8,260 nt of DNA from an uncultured Lachnospiraceae bacterium. Lineage in GTDB: Bacteria > Bacillota > Clostridia > Lachnospirales > Lachnospiraceae. The position numbers were made by a program, and so were the translations under genes. The notes under the pieces were generated by a model. It was given only the letters and a program-made list of their open reading frames with translations, was not told where the DNA came from and did no database searches. Location of the stretch: positions 1 through 8,260 of the forward strand of contig CADBTX010000271.1 in the NCBI GenBank assembly GCA_902797705.1. The letters run 5' to 3'. Shown here piece after piece: positions 1-6,763 of this stretch; within the stretch, counting starts at the first letter, position 1; every line of letters begins with the position of its first letter.

Positions 1-278
1 CCCCTGTCGGAAAGCCTGGTAAAGGAAAGATTTTCCTCTATTATCTTCGACGCCTTCCTGTTCTGTTCGATAAATACGGCACTTACCGCCCCTCTTGAAA
101 GAGCTTCTATGCCTATGGCGCCGCTTCCCGCAAACAGATCCAGGAATGAGGAGCCCGGAACCGCGTTCTGGATCACATTGAACAGAGTCTCCTTTATTAT
201 GTCCTGGGTCGGCCTGGTATCAAGTCCTTCCAGGGTTTTTAACTGCAAGCGCCTTGCGCTTCCTGCGATCACTCTCAT
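1..278 (-). CDS. rsmD: 16S rRNA (guanine(966)-N(2))-methyltransferase RsmD, 3' part outside window
   Basis: RsmD transfers a methyl group from S-adenosylmethionine to N2 of a guanine (G966 in E. coli) in 16S rRNA during small-subunit assembly, in the cytoplasm. About 92 N-terminal residues of a usual 180-190 are visible; the gene runs off the left edge. It begins MRVIAGSARRLQL, the typical RsmD opening, followed by TRPTQDIIKETLFNVI (about 21-36). The Rossmann SAM-binding motif I is DLFAGSGAIGIEALSRGA (47-64), and the acidic motif II is FIEQN (69-73, Glu71). The catalytic NPPY/DPPY motif lies beyond the edge. The ATG follows the stop of the topoisomerase A gene by a single base. An AAGGA at 285-289, inside that gene's last codons, gives a 6-nt spacing, so translation is probably coupled. 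Identification is firm on family knowledge; no oddity in the visible part. Confidence 0.93.
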   Translation of the reverse strand, partial: MRVIAGSARRLQLKTLEGLDTRPTQDIIKETLFNVIQNAVPGSSFLDLFAGSGAIGIEALSRGAVSAVFIEQNRKASKIIEENLSFTRLSDR

Positions 279-279
279 A

Positions 280-2532
280 TCAGATCCTTATCTTTGTGCC
301 CTTTGCATCCCTGTGGGTATTCTTTACGTAGGTAAGAGGAAGATCGATCCCCTTGTACTCCACCGTTCTCTCATCCGCAAAGTTCATGAGATAGGCGTTT
401 TCAAGGCTGTCCCCGTCGGAAAGCTTCATTGTACGCACTCCCACGGCTCCCTTCTTCTTTTCCGGTATCTCTTCCAGGGCGAACCTCAGGAAAAAGCCCT
501 TAACACTCTGCAATAGTATCTGCCTGGTCTCATCATTTAAGGGGGTGATCATAAGAACACTGTCCCCTTCTGACAGATTGGTGCCCGCCACGCTCCTTTT
601 TGTCACGTCGAATTCGCTTCCGTCCACAACCTTGCCGAAGGCCTTTCTGGTAATGAATATAAGTTTTGACTTTATGATGTTGTTCAGATCATCGATATAT
701 ACTATGGTTTCGGAGGCGCTGTCGAAATTACTGATATTGTCCACAGGCTTCCCCTTATCCCTGAATTTTCCGTGGGGAACGTCGGAAACCTTTATCTGAT
801 GGGCCTGTCCCCCTTCGGTAAATATCATGATCCTTCCGGTATTCTTTACGCTGATGCAGTATTTATTCTCGCTCCTTGCGGCCTCCTCATTCCTTTCGAA
901 GGTGGCCCTGTCCACGGTATGGGCATAGCCGAAGCGGTCAAGGAGGAAATAGACATCCATTTCCTCAATGGGCTTTTCTTCATATACCGCAGCCCCGGCG
1001 TTTTCAATGGAGGTCTTCCTGTCCCGTCCGAATTCCTTCTCATACCTGTCCAGATCCTTTATTATGGCTTTCTTCATGGAATCCGAGTGTGTAAGAAGAT
1101 CCTCATATTCGCTTATCCTCTTCAGGGTCTCGTCATGCTCCTTTATCAGAGCCTCGATCTCAAGACCGATCAGCCTGTGAAGCCTCATATCCAGGATGGC
1201 ATTTGCCTGTCGCTCCGTAAAGGAGAAGTTCTGCGCCATAAGCTCATCCTCTGCCCTTCTGAAGTTTATATTTTCCGTATTTCCGGTCATAAGGCAGTTC
1301 AGGGCGTCGGAACGGCTTTTTGAGCCCCTGAGTGCGGCGATGATAATATCGATGACATCCACGGCACGGATAAGGCCCTCTTCTATCTCCCTCTTTTCCC
1401 TGTCCTTACGGAGAAGCTCCGTGTATTTTCTGGTATTTATCTCAAAGAGGAAGCCTGCGTGATTTGCCAGTATCTGCCGGAGTCCCATGGTCTCCGGACG
1501 GCCGTTGCAAACCGCCAGCATATTGACCCCGAAGGTATCCTCCAGTCTGGTCTTCTGGTAGAGCAGGTTTTTAATGTTTTCGGGATCCGCTCCCTTCTTT
1601 AACTCTATGACGATGCGGGTGCCGCTCTTATCCGACTGGTTTGATATATCGGCTATGTCTGCGGTCTTCCTGTTCTCCACAAGGGCCGCCACATCGGACA
1701 TGAATTTACCGATACCGGCTCCTATCATGGTATAGGGGATCTCTGTGACCACAAGGTTCTGTCTGCCGCCCTTTACGTCCTCTATCTCCACTTTTCCGCG
1801 GATCTTTATCTTTCCTTCACCGCTCTCATAGATGGATAAAAGGTCATCCTTATTTACTACTATGCCGCCTGTGGGAAAATCCGGTCCCTGAATGTAGTGC
1901 ATAAGTTCTTCCGTGGTGATATCGCGGTTCCGTAAATAGGCTTTTTCCGCTTCTATCACTTCCCTTAAATTATGGGGAGGCGTGGAGGTCGCCATACCTA
2001 CGGCGATACCCTCCGAACCATTTATAAGGAAATTCGGGATCTTTACCGGAAGCACCTCCGGCTCTTTCTCCGTTTCGTCAAAATTCGGCACAAACTCCAC
2101 GGTATTCTTATCCAGGTCGCTTAAAAAGGCGTCCTCCGTGATCTTATGGAGCCTGGCTTCCGTATAACGCATGGCCGCAGCCCCATCTCCCTCAATGGAT
2201 CCGAAGTTTCCGTGGCCGTCTATCAGTATCTGTCCCTTCTTGAAATCCTGGGCCATTACCACAAGCGCCTCATAGATGGAGCTGTCTCCGTGGGGATGGT
2301 ATTTACCCATGGTGTCTCCCACGATACGGGCACATTTCCTGAAGGGCTTATCATGCCTGATATTCAGTTCGCTCATATCGTACAGTGTCCGTCTCTGAAC
2401 CGGCTTCAGGCCGTCCCTTACGTCGGGAAGGGCACGGGACACTATGACCGACATGGCGTAGTCTATATAGTTTTTCTGCATTATCTCGGAATACTCTGTT
2501 CCGATGATCTGTTCTTTTATCTTGCCTGACAT
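280..2532 (-). CDS. DNA gyrase/topoisomerase IV subunit A (ParC/GyrA-type, second paralogue)
   Basis: This is the DNA breakage-reunion subunit of a type IIA topoisomerase, which passes one duplex through a transient double-strand break. Its partner is the B subunit encoded just upstream. At 750 aa it is complete. The catalytic tyrosine is Tyr123 in AAAMRYTEARL, with Arg122 beside it. The quinolone-determining loop is GKYHPHGDSSIYEALVVMAQ (76-95); Ser84 and Glu88 match E. coli GyrA Ser83 and Asp87, and the Ser/Glu pair resembles Gram-positive ParC. The winged-helix and tower regions are followed by a coiled-coil stretch (about 440-500) and a C-terminal beta-pinwheel (about 510-750). No GyrA box (QRRGGRG-like) is visible in the pinwheel, and the length matches ParC (about 750) better than GyrA (about 820-875). 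I therefore infer a topoisomerase IV-like role (decatenation), while GYGNFGS-type sequence (here GHGNFGS) recalls GyrA. Start: ATG with AGGAAAGAG at 2535-2543. Automatic pipelines may label it gyrA or parC. Confidence 0.95.
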   Translation of the reverse strand: MSGKIKEQIIGTEYSEIMQKNYIDYAMSVIVSRALPDVRDGLKPVQRRTLYDMSELNIRHDKPFRKCARIVGDTMGKYHPHGDSSIYEALVVMAQDFKKGQILIDGHGNFGSIEGDGAAAMRYTEARLHKITEDAFLSDLDKNTVEFVPNFDETEKEPEVLPVKIPNFLINGSEGIAVGMATSTPPHNLREVIEAEKAYLRNRDITTEELMHYIQGPDFPTGGIVVNKDDLLSIYESGEGKIKIRGKVEIEDVKGGRQNLVVTEIPYTMIGAGIGKFMSDVAALVENRKTADIADISNQSDKSGTRIVIELKKGADPENIKNLLYQKTRLEDTFGVNMLAVCNGRPETMGLRQILANHAGFLFEINTRKYTELLRKDREKREIEEGLIRAVDVIDIIIAALRGSKSRSDALNCLMTGNTENINFRRAEDELMAQNFSFTERQANAILDMRLHRLIGLEIEALIKEHDETLKRISEYEDLLTHSDSMKKAIIKDLDRYEKEFGRDRKTSIENAGAAVYEEKPIEEMDVYFLLDRFGYAHTVDRATFERNEEAARSENKYCISVKNTGRIMIFTEGGQAHQIKVSDVPHGKFRDKGKPVDNISNFDSASETIVYIDDLNNIIKSKLIFITRKAFGKVVDGSEFDVTKRSVAGTNLSEGDSVLMITPLNDETRQILLQSVKGFFLRFALEEIPEKKKGAVGVRTMKLSDGDSLENAYLMNFADERTVEYKGIDLPLTYVKNTHRDAKGTKIRI

Positions 2533-2534
2533 GT

Positions 2535-2543
2535 CTCTTTCCT
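2535..2543 (-). promoter_or_regulatory. Ribosome binding site of the topoisomerase A subunit gene
   Basis: On the minus strand this reads AGGAAAGAG, 2 nt before the ATG, with the AGGA core about 7 nt away. It lies in the 27-nt gap after the B-subunit stop codon and fixes the A-subunit start at 2532. No promoter or terminator fits in this gap, so the two genes share one transcript. Confidence 0.7.
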
Positions 2544-2559
2544 ATGATCAATATCTGTC

Positions 2560-4482
2560 TTAAATATCAAGTTCCGCATCCAGTGCGTGGGAATAGATGA
2601 ATTCCTTTCTGGGGGGCACATCATTACCCATGAGAAGCTCCGTAACGGAGGAAGCCATCCTGGCGTCATCGATGTTCACCTGCTTAAGGAGCCGCCTCTC
2701 CGGATCCAGCGTGGTCTCCCAGAGCTGCTCCGAATCCATCTCGCCAAGACCCTTATATCTCTGGAGGGTAAAACTCCCCTTATGTTTCTTTCTGTATTCA
2801 TCAAGGGCATGGTCATCATAGAGGTACTCTTCCTTTCCCTTGGCAGGCTGGGCCTTATAAAGGGGCGGCATCGCAATGTAAACATGCCCTTCATAGATAA
2901 GGGCGGGCATGAAGCGGTAGAATAAGGTAAGGAGCAGTGTGGCGATATGGGCTCCGTCCACGTCCGCATCCGCCATGATTATTATCTTATCGTATCTCAG
3001 CTTCGTGATGTCGAAGTCCTGGCCGTAGCCCTCGGAAAAGCCGCATCCGAAAGCATTTATCATGGTCTTTATCTCAGCATTTGCAAGGATCTTGTCAATG
3101 GAAGCCTTTTCAACGTTAAGGATCTTTCCCCTTATGGGAAGTATGGCCTGATACATCCTGTCTCTTGCGGTCTTTGCCGAGCCCCCGGCGGAATCTCCCT
3201 CCACGATGAAGATCTCGCACTTTGAGGCGTCGCGGCTGACGCAGTTGGCCAGTTTTCCGTTGGAGTCAAAGGAATACTTCTGCTTTGTGATGAGATTGGT
3301 CTTTGCCTTCTCCTCGGTCTTTCTTATCTTCGCAGCCTTTTCCGCACACTCCAGCACCGACTTCAATACATCGATATTTCTGTCGAAATAAAGCTGTATC
3401 TCGTCTCCGGTAACCTTGCCCACCGCTCTTGCAGCGTCCTGGTTATCAAGCTTTGTCTTGGTCTGGCCCTCGAATCTGGGATCCGGATGCTTTATACTCA
3501 AGACCCCGGTCATGCCGTTCCTTATATCAGCGCCGTTAAAATTGGCGTCCTTTTCCTTTAAGACTCCAAGCTGTCTGGCATAGCCGTTCAATACCGTCGT
3601 GAAGGTGGACTTAAAGCCGGTAAGATGGGATCCACCTTCGGAATTGAATATATTATTGCAAAATCCCAGCACCTCTTCATGGAACTCATTGATATACTGG
3701 AAAGCACATTCCACCTGTACATTCTCGGATTCACCCTTGAAGTAGATCACAGGGGTCACTGTATCCCGGGATTTGTTCATATCGCTGACAAAGCCCTTGA
3801 TGCCCTCAGGCTCATTGAAGGTCAGGGTCTCTCCCTTCCCCTCTCTGTTATCTGTGAAATAGAGGGTAAGTTCCGGATTCAGATAGGCTGTCTCATGGAG
3901 GCGGCTCTTTATATCCTCTGCCTTGAACCTCAGAGTATCAAATATCTCCGGGTCCGGCTTGAAGCTGATCTTTGTGCCCGTCTTCCTGGTGGTGCCGAGA
4001 CATGGAAGAAGCCCGTTTATAAGCTCCACCGTGGGCTTGCCTCTCTCATATCTGTCGTGGTTTATGAGACCCTCCCTGTAGATCGTGATATCCAGCCACT
4101 CTGAAAGAGCGTTGACCACAGATGATCCCACGCCGTGAAGGCCGCCGCTGGTCTTATAGACCGTATCGTCAAACTTTCCTCCCGCATGGAGGGTGGTGAG
4201 TACAACTCTCTCCGCGCTGACGCCCTTTTCATGCATGCCAACGGGGATACCCCGTCCGTTATCTTCAATGGTGGCGCTGCCGTCGGGATTCAGTGTGACC
4301 TTTATCTCACTGCAGTTTCCGGTGAGGTGCTCATCCACGGAATTGTCAACTATCTCATATACAAGATGATTAAGTCCCCGGCTGCCGGTGCTCCCGATAT
4401 ACATGCCGGGCCTCATCCTTACGGGCTCCAGTCCCTCCAGGACCTGTATGGAGGCCTCGTTATAATTCACTGCTTCTGACAT
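2560..4482 (-). CDS. DNA gyrase/topoisomerase IV subunit B (ParE/GyrB-type, second paralogue)
   Basis: This is the ATPase subunit of the type IIA topoisomerase formed with the downstream A subunit. The GHKL ATPase domain contains YEIVDNSVDEHL (42-53; Glu43 is the catalytic base and Asn47 a Mg ligand by homology with E. coli GyrB), DNGRGIPV (74-81), TTLHAGGKFD (96-105) and the SGGLHGVGSSVVNALS lid (112-127). The transducer domain has the QTK signature (340-342). The TOPRIM domain has EGDSAGGSAKTARDR (428-442; metal ligand Glu428), DADVDGAHI (505-513; Asp505, Asp507) and the QRYKGLGEMD tail motif (574-583). Length is 640 aa, usual for Gram-positive GyrB and ParE, with no E. coli-type insertion. 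The start has a strong AAGGAG at 4488-4493. dnaA, dnaN and recF do not flank it, so this is not the classic origin gyrAB locus. I infer the second, topoisomerase IV-like pair common in Clostridia; sequence alone does not settle gyrase versus topo IV activity. Confidence 0.95.
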   Translation of the reverse strand: MSEAVNYNEASIQVLEGLEPVRMRPGMYIGSTGSRGLNHLVYEIVDNSVDEHLTGNCSEIKVTLNPDGSATIEDNGRGIPVGMHEKGVSAERVVLTTLHAGGKFDDTVYKTSGGLHGVGSSVVNALSEWLDITIYREGLINHDRYERGKPTVELINGLLPCLGTTRKTGTKISFKPDPEIFDTLRFKAEDIKSRLHETAYLNPELTLYFTDNREGKGETLTFNEPEGIKGFVSDMNKSRDTVTPVIYFKGESENVQVECAFQYINEFHEEVLGFCNNIFNSEGGSHLTGFKSTFTTVLNGYARQLGVLKEKDANFNGADIRNGMTGVLSIKHPDPRFEGQTKTKLDNQDAARAVGKVTGDEIQLYFDRNIDVLKSVLECAEKAAKIRKTEEKAKTNLITKQKYSFDSNGKLANCVSRDASKCEIFIVEGDSAGGSAKTARDRMYQAILPIRGKILNVEKASIDKILANAEIKTMINAFGCGFSEGYGQDFDITKLRYDKIIIMADADVDGAHIATLLLTLFYRFMPALIYEGHVYIAMPPLYKAQPAKGKEEYLYDDHALDEYRKKHKGSFTLQRYKGLGEMDSEQLWETTLDPERRLLKQVNIDDARMASSVTELLMGNDVPPRKEFIYSHALDAELDI

Positions 4483-4487
4483 TATCT

Positions 4488-4493
4488 CTCCTT
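4488..4493 (-). promoter_or_regulatory. Strong ribosome binding site of the topoisomerase B subunit gene
   Basis: Minus-strand AAGGAG lies 5 nt before the ATG at 4482, a near-ideal Shine-Dalgarno. It contrasts with the absence of any such site before the divergent gene at 4652. Confidence 0.85.
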
Positions 4494-4539
4494 AAAGATT
4501 TTATCTCCGCTGCGTGGCTTCGGGCCGCACAACAGCGCA

Positions 4540-4568
4540 ATTTTAACATATTTCCCCCTCATTTACAA
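4540..4568 (-). promoter_or_regulatory. Sigma-A type promoter of the topoisomerase-rsmD operon
   Basis: Read on the minus strand, -35 TTGTAA (4563-4568) and -10 TAAAAT (4540-4545) are separated by exactly 17 nt. A TG one base upstream of the -10 (4547-4548) makes it an extended -10. The -10 matches consensus at 5 of 6 positions and the -35 at 4 of 6. Transcription would start near 4533, leaving a leader of about 50 nt before the ATG at 4482. AT-rich sequence upstream of the -35 could act as an UP element. Supported by spacing and sequence only. Confidence 0.7.
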
Positions 4569-4609
4569 GAATAATCGAACATATTTTCGTTTTTTCTCAG
4601 ATAAAAATG

Positions 4610-4627
4610 TGATAAGGATCATTATCA
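4610..4627. promoter_or_regulatory. Fur-box-like palindromic operator candidate
   Basis: The 18-bp element TGATAAGGATCATTATCA is a palindrome except for one mismatched pair (G4616 against A4621). It shares the TGATAA and TTATCA arms of Fur, PerR and Zur boxes and can be read as GATAAG-GATCAT hexamers. From 4611 it matches the E. coli 19-bp Fur consensus at 14 of 19 positions by hand count. The arm spacing is 3 nt wider than in the Bacillus 7-1-7 box. It covers the -35 position of the plus-strand promoter for the gene at 4652, where a repressor would block RNA polymerase. It lies about 80 nt upstream of the minus-strand start. The responsible regulator is unknown. Confidence 0.4.
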
Positions 4628-4635
4628 TAATTCTG

Positions 4636-4644
4636 TGTTAAAAT
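4636..4644 (+). promoter_or_regulatory. Extended -10 promoter element of the glycosyltransferase-like gene
   Basis: TGTTAAAAT is a TG plus one base followed by the -10 hexamer TAAAAT (4639-4644). The -35 position at 17-nt spacing (4616-4621, GGATCA) has little resemblance to TTGACA, as often seen with extended -10 promoters. Start of transcription would fall at about 4651-4652, on or next to the ATG. The same nine bases form the -10 of the divergent promoter at 4540-4548. Confidence 0.5.
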
Positions 4645-4651
4645 AAAACCT

Positions 4652-5896
4652 ATGAAAGTCGTATTATTTAAGAATACAGTTGAAAGTCAGGAATTCTTCT
4701 CCTTTGAACTGGCAAAATGCTTTGATATGCTGGGTCATGACATCTTTATCTATGACTGTGCGGACCCCATTTCTTCAAAGAAAAAACTGGATCGTTTTAT
4801 CGATCCCCCCGACACTGTTTTTCTGTCCTTTAATTTTAACGGGATGATAAATGATCCCCTGCTCTGCGGATCCGACGGAAAGGATCCGGTATTCCTTAAG
4901 GAGACCGGGATCCCCATCATCAATATCGTGGTGGATCACCCCTATTACTACCATAAGGAATTCAAAAATATCCCGGAAAAGTATATACAGATAAGCATAG
5001 ACGAAAATCATGCGCGGTATATGGAGCGGTTTTTCCCGGAGATCGACGCTTCAAGGGTACTGTACCTCGGAGGGACCCAGCTTGTCCCTTACGAATCCGG
5101 GGTATATGAAAAGGGCATGGGAATAAGGAAAACCTCCTCTTTAGACCTTCTTCCCTTTGAAAAGCGTATTGACGACATCATCTTCTGCGGAAACTACATG
5201 CATCCCGAATACTTCCTGAAATTCTTAAAGGGCTGCGAAAAGACAGTCGTTGATTTTTATATGGAGCTCTATGAGGACTTAAAGGAAAATTCCCGGATGC
5301 CTCTCGAAGACCTGGCAATAAAAAAGATAAAGTCGGAATTCGGGGATGAAGCGGATGACCCCTATCTCCGGGACTGCCTCGAAAACATGATATTCCTGGA
5401 TCTTATGGTACGGCATCATTTCCGCGGAAGAGCCATTGCAGCCCTTGCGGACAGCGGTTTTAAGATCACCGTATACGGAGCGGGTTATGATGAATTATCC
5501 TGCCGCCATCCTGAAAACATAAAAATAATGGGAAATGTGGATTCCATAAGCTGCTTAAAAGCCATAGCGAATTCCAGGGTTTCCTTAAACGTGATGCCCT
5601 GGTTTAAGAAGGGCGGACATGACAGAGTCTATAATACCTGCTTAAACGGTGCTCTCTGCCTTTCAGACCCTTCCGAAGCCCTGACAGAACAATTCTCGGA
5701 CATGGAGGATATTTCCTTCTTTGATATCAGTGATATGGAAAGCCTTACGGAAAAATACGACAAACTCCTAAGTGATCCGGGAAAAATGAAGGACATCGCA
5801 ATGGCAGGCTATGAATACGCATCAAAGCACCACAGCTGGTATCACAGGGCTCTGGAGCTTGAAAAGATCATGAAGGAAGCGCTGGGAAAGGACTAA
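4652..5896 (+). CDS. Glycosyltransferase-like protein (CgeB/DUF3880 type, group 1 C-terminal domain)
   Basis: A 414-aa soluble protein without signal peptide or membrane helix. The N-terminus MKVVLFKNTVESQEFF starts a Rossmann-like strand and helix, as in GT-B fold enzymes, and a conserved-looking VVDHPYYY (93-100) lies in the N-terminal domain. The C-terminal domain (about 255-410) carries KITVYGAGYD (271-280) and SLNVMPWFKKGGHDRVYN (311-328). The second recalls the signature of the group 1 glycosyltransferase C-terminal domain found in CgeB-like and DUF3880 proteins. An inverting or retaining sugar transfer from a nucleotide sugar is expected, but donor and acceptor cannot be read from the sequence. 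An in-frame TAA at 4628-4630, with no other start codon after it, makes ATG 4652 the only possible N-terminus for the full Rossmann strand. No Shine-Dalgarno precedes it. It stands alone on the plus strand, convergent with the 140-aa gene and overlapping it by 4 nt. Family assignment is good; function is uncertain. Confidence 0.8.
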   Translation: MKVVLFKNTVESQEFFSFELAKCFDMLGHDIFIYDCADPISSKKKLDRFIDPPDTVFLSFNFNGMINDPLLCGSDGKDPVFLKETGIPIINIVVDHPYYYHKEFKNIPEKYIQISIDENHARYMERFFPEIDASRVLYLGGTQLVPYESGVYEKGMGIRKTSSLDLLPFEKRIDDIIFCGNYMHPEYFLKFLKGCEKTVVDFYMELYEDLKENSRMPLEDLAIKKIKSEFGDEADDPYLRDCLENMIFLDLMVRHHFRGRAIAALADSGFKITVYGAGYDELSCRHPENIKIMGNVDSISCLKAIANSRVSLNVMPWFKKGGHDRVYNTCLNGALCLSDPSEALTEQFSDMEDISFFDISDMESLTEKYDKLLSDPGKMKDIAMAGYEYASKHHSWYHRALELEKIMKEALGKD

Positions 5897-6315
5897 CGGA
5901 AATCAAAGGTCATGGGGATCCGGAACCGCATGGAATCCTTAAAAAAAATGACCCTTACTATGACGTGCTTCACGGAACAGAATTTCAGCACGTTCATGAA
6001 TTTTTCCTCCGAAGCCTCGGTCTCCTTAAAACGTCTTACCTCTTCTCCGGTCTCATCCACGATCAATGCTATCATCCTGGTTCCGTAGGGAAGCCTGGTT
6101 CTTATATTGGAGTTTGCAAGCTTTAAAAACATATAAAGAAAGCCGGTCTCATTTACCTTTTCCGCAAGGTTCTGCACCACCGCCTCTTTGTCGTATCCGG
6201 ACAGTATCAGTTCGTATATCTCCGGAGGGCACTTGCTGCCGGTGAACCAGCGGCCGTTGAACTCGGGTCTTTCATCAAAATGTATGAAATTTGTGATCCT
6301 GTCCTTAAGCTTCAT
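5893..6315 (-). CDS. Hypothetical protein, 140 aa, unrecognised family
   Basis: I do not recognise this protein. It is soluble, with no signal peptide or membrane helix. It has a charged N-terminus (MKLKDRITNFIHFDERPEF), a central helical part with ILSGYDKEAVVQNLAEKVNE (37-56), and a beta-rich second half with alternating hydrophobic strands (MIALIVD 81-87, VKHVIVRVIFFK 115-126, MRFRIPMTFDF 129-139). Coding looks real: codon choice resembles the neighbours and no competing frame is better. The ATG lies 8 nt past the U-tract of the terminator at 6324-6348 and no Shine-Dalgarno is present. The upstream in-frame TGA, just inside the end of the preceding gene, leaves no other ATG, GTG or TTG ahead of it. 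Its own promoter is not evident. Its stop TAG shares bases with the TAA of the convergent glycosyltransferase gene, so no terminator separates the two. Confidence 0.7.
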   Translation of the reverse strand: MKLKDRITNFIHFDERPEFNGRWFTGSKCPPEIYELILSGYDKEAVVQNLAEKVNETGFLYMFLKLANSNIRTRLPYGTRMIALIVDETGEEVRRFKETEASEEKFMNVLKFCSVKHVIVRVIFFKDSMRFRIPMTFDFR

Positions 6316-6323
6316 ATAATCTG

Positions 6324-6348
6324 AAAAACCCGACCTGATAAGCCGGGC
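6324..6348 (-). terminator. Intrinsic terminator after the PH-domain membrane protein gene
   Basis: On the minus strand, CCCGGC (6342-6347) pairs with GTCGGG (6329-6334), including one G-U, around a 7-nt loop. TTTTT (6324-6328) follows directly. An AAAG before the stem can extend pairing into the U-tract. It begins 2 nt after the stop codon at 6350-6352 and ends 8 nt before the ATG of the next minus-strand gene. In the plus direction the tail is only CTTTAT, so termination there is expected to be weak. Confidence 0.8.
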
Positions 6349-6349
6349 T

Positions 6350-6754
6350 TTATAAACTGTCCATCATTTTGTTTATCATCTGCTGAAAAGCATAGGCCTG
6401 GGGCATCTTTCCGACCCGGTAATTCTTCTTGGAGCTCTTTATCGATACGCTCCCGTTCTTTCCCACATCCACACCCCTGACCTCGGATATGAGGATCTGG
6501 TTTTTGATCTCATTCCCGTGCTTCAGGACTATATAATGCTTGGTGACAACCACACCCGTAACACATAACTGGGCCTTTATCCAGATAAATGCTGTAAGGA
6601 AAAACCAGAGAAGCCCGAATACCACCTCTGCCAGAAATACCCCGGCAGCTCTGCAGGTAAAGAACATAATGGCAAGAAAACACTCTATGACCGCCATTGG
6701 GATTATGGGAAGATCCTCAACAGGGAAACTGCCCTTTACCTTAACTGTAGGCAT
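6350..6754 (-). CDS. Two-helix membrane protein with bacterial PH-like domain
   Basis: A 134-aa protein with two predicted membrane segments, about 15-35 (IIPMAVIECFLAIMFF core) and about 39-60 (VFLAEVVFGLLWFFLTAFIW). A cytoplasmic domain of about 70 residues follows. This domain begins VTGVVVTKHYIVLKHG (65-80) and continues ILISEVRGVDVGKNGSVSI (87-105). That pattern resembles the bPH_2/YdbS-like bacterial PH domain: two hydrophobic helices, a strand with T-x-x-Y-I-V/L, then an I..I..V..V.V strand. It ends in a helix, AYAFQQMINKMM (120-131). Such domains are small beta-barrels whose ligands are mostly unknown. The start ATG lies 9 nt after the stop of the 75-aa gene. A GAGG overlapping that TAG serves as the binding site, so translation is probably coupled. 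Family assignment is from pattern, not search; membrane location is well supported, role unknown. Confidence 0.65.
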   Translation of the reverse strand: MPTVKVKGSFPVEDLPIIPMAVIECFLAIMFFTCRAAGVFLAEVVFGLLWFFLTAFIWIKAQLCVTGVVVTKHYIVLKHGNEIKNQILISEVRGVDVGKNGSVSIKSSKKNYRVGKMPQAYAFQQMINKMMDSL

Positions 6755-6763
6755 ACCTTACCT

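Noticed and set aside
109..1323. Plus-strand open frames opposite rsmD and the topoisomerase A gene (109-516, 545-799, 772-1323).
   Set aside because: They lie antisense to strongly conserved coding sequence, overlap each other in different frames and show no recognisable domain or ribosome site.
2146..4479. Longer plus-strand open frames opposite the topoisomerase genes (2146-2529, 2587-2925, 3625-4104, 4135-4479).
   Set aside because: They are complementary-strand shadows of the conserved B and A subunits; their products have no coherent fold pattern.
4508..4537. Inverted repeat CGCTG/CAGCG with inner GC-rich pairs ahead of the topoisomerase B gene, considered as a terminator or leader structure.
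   Set aside because: No U-run follows, the inner pairing needs a bulge, and the likely transcription start near 4533 would remove one outer arm from the RNA.
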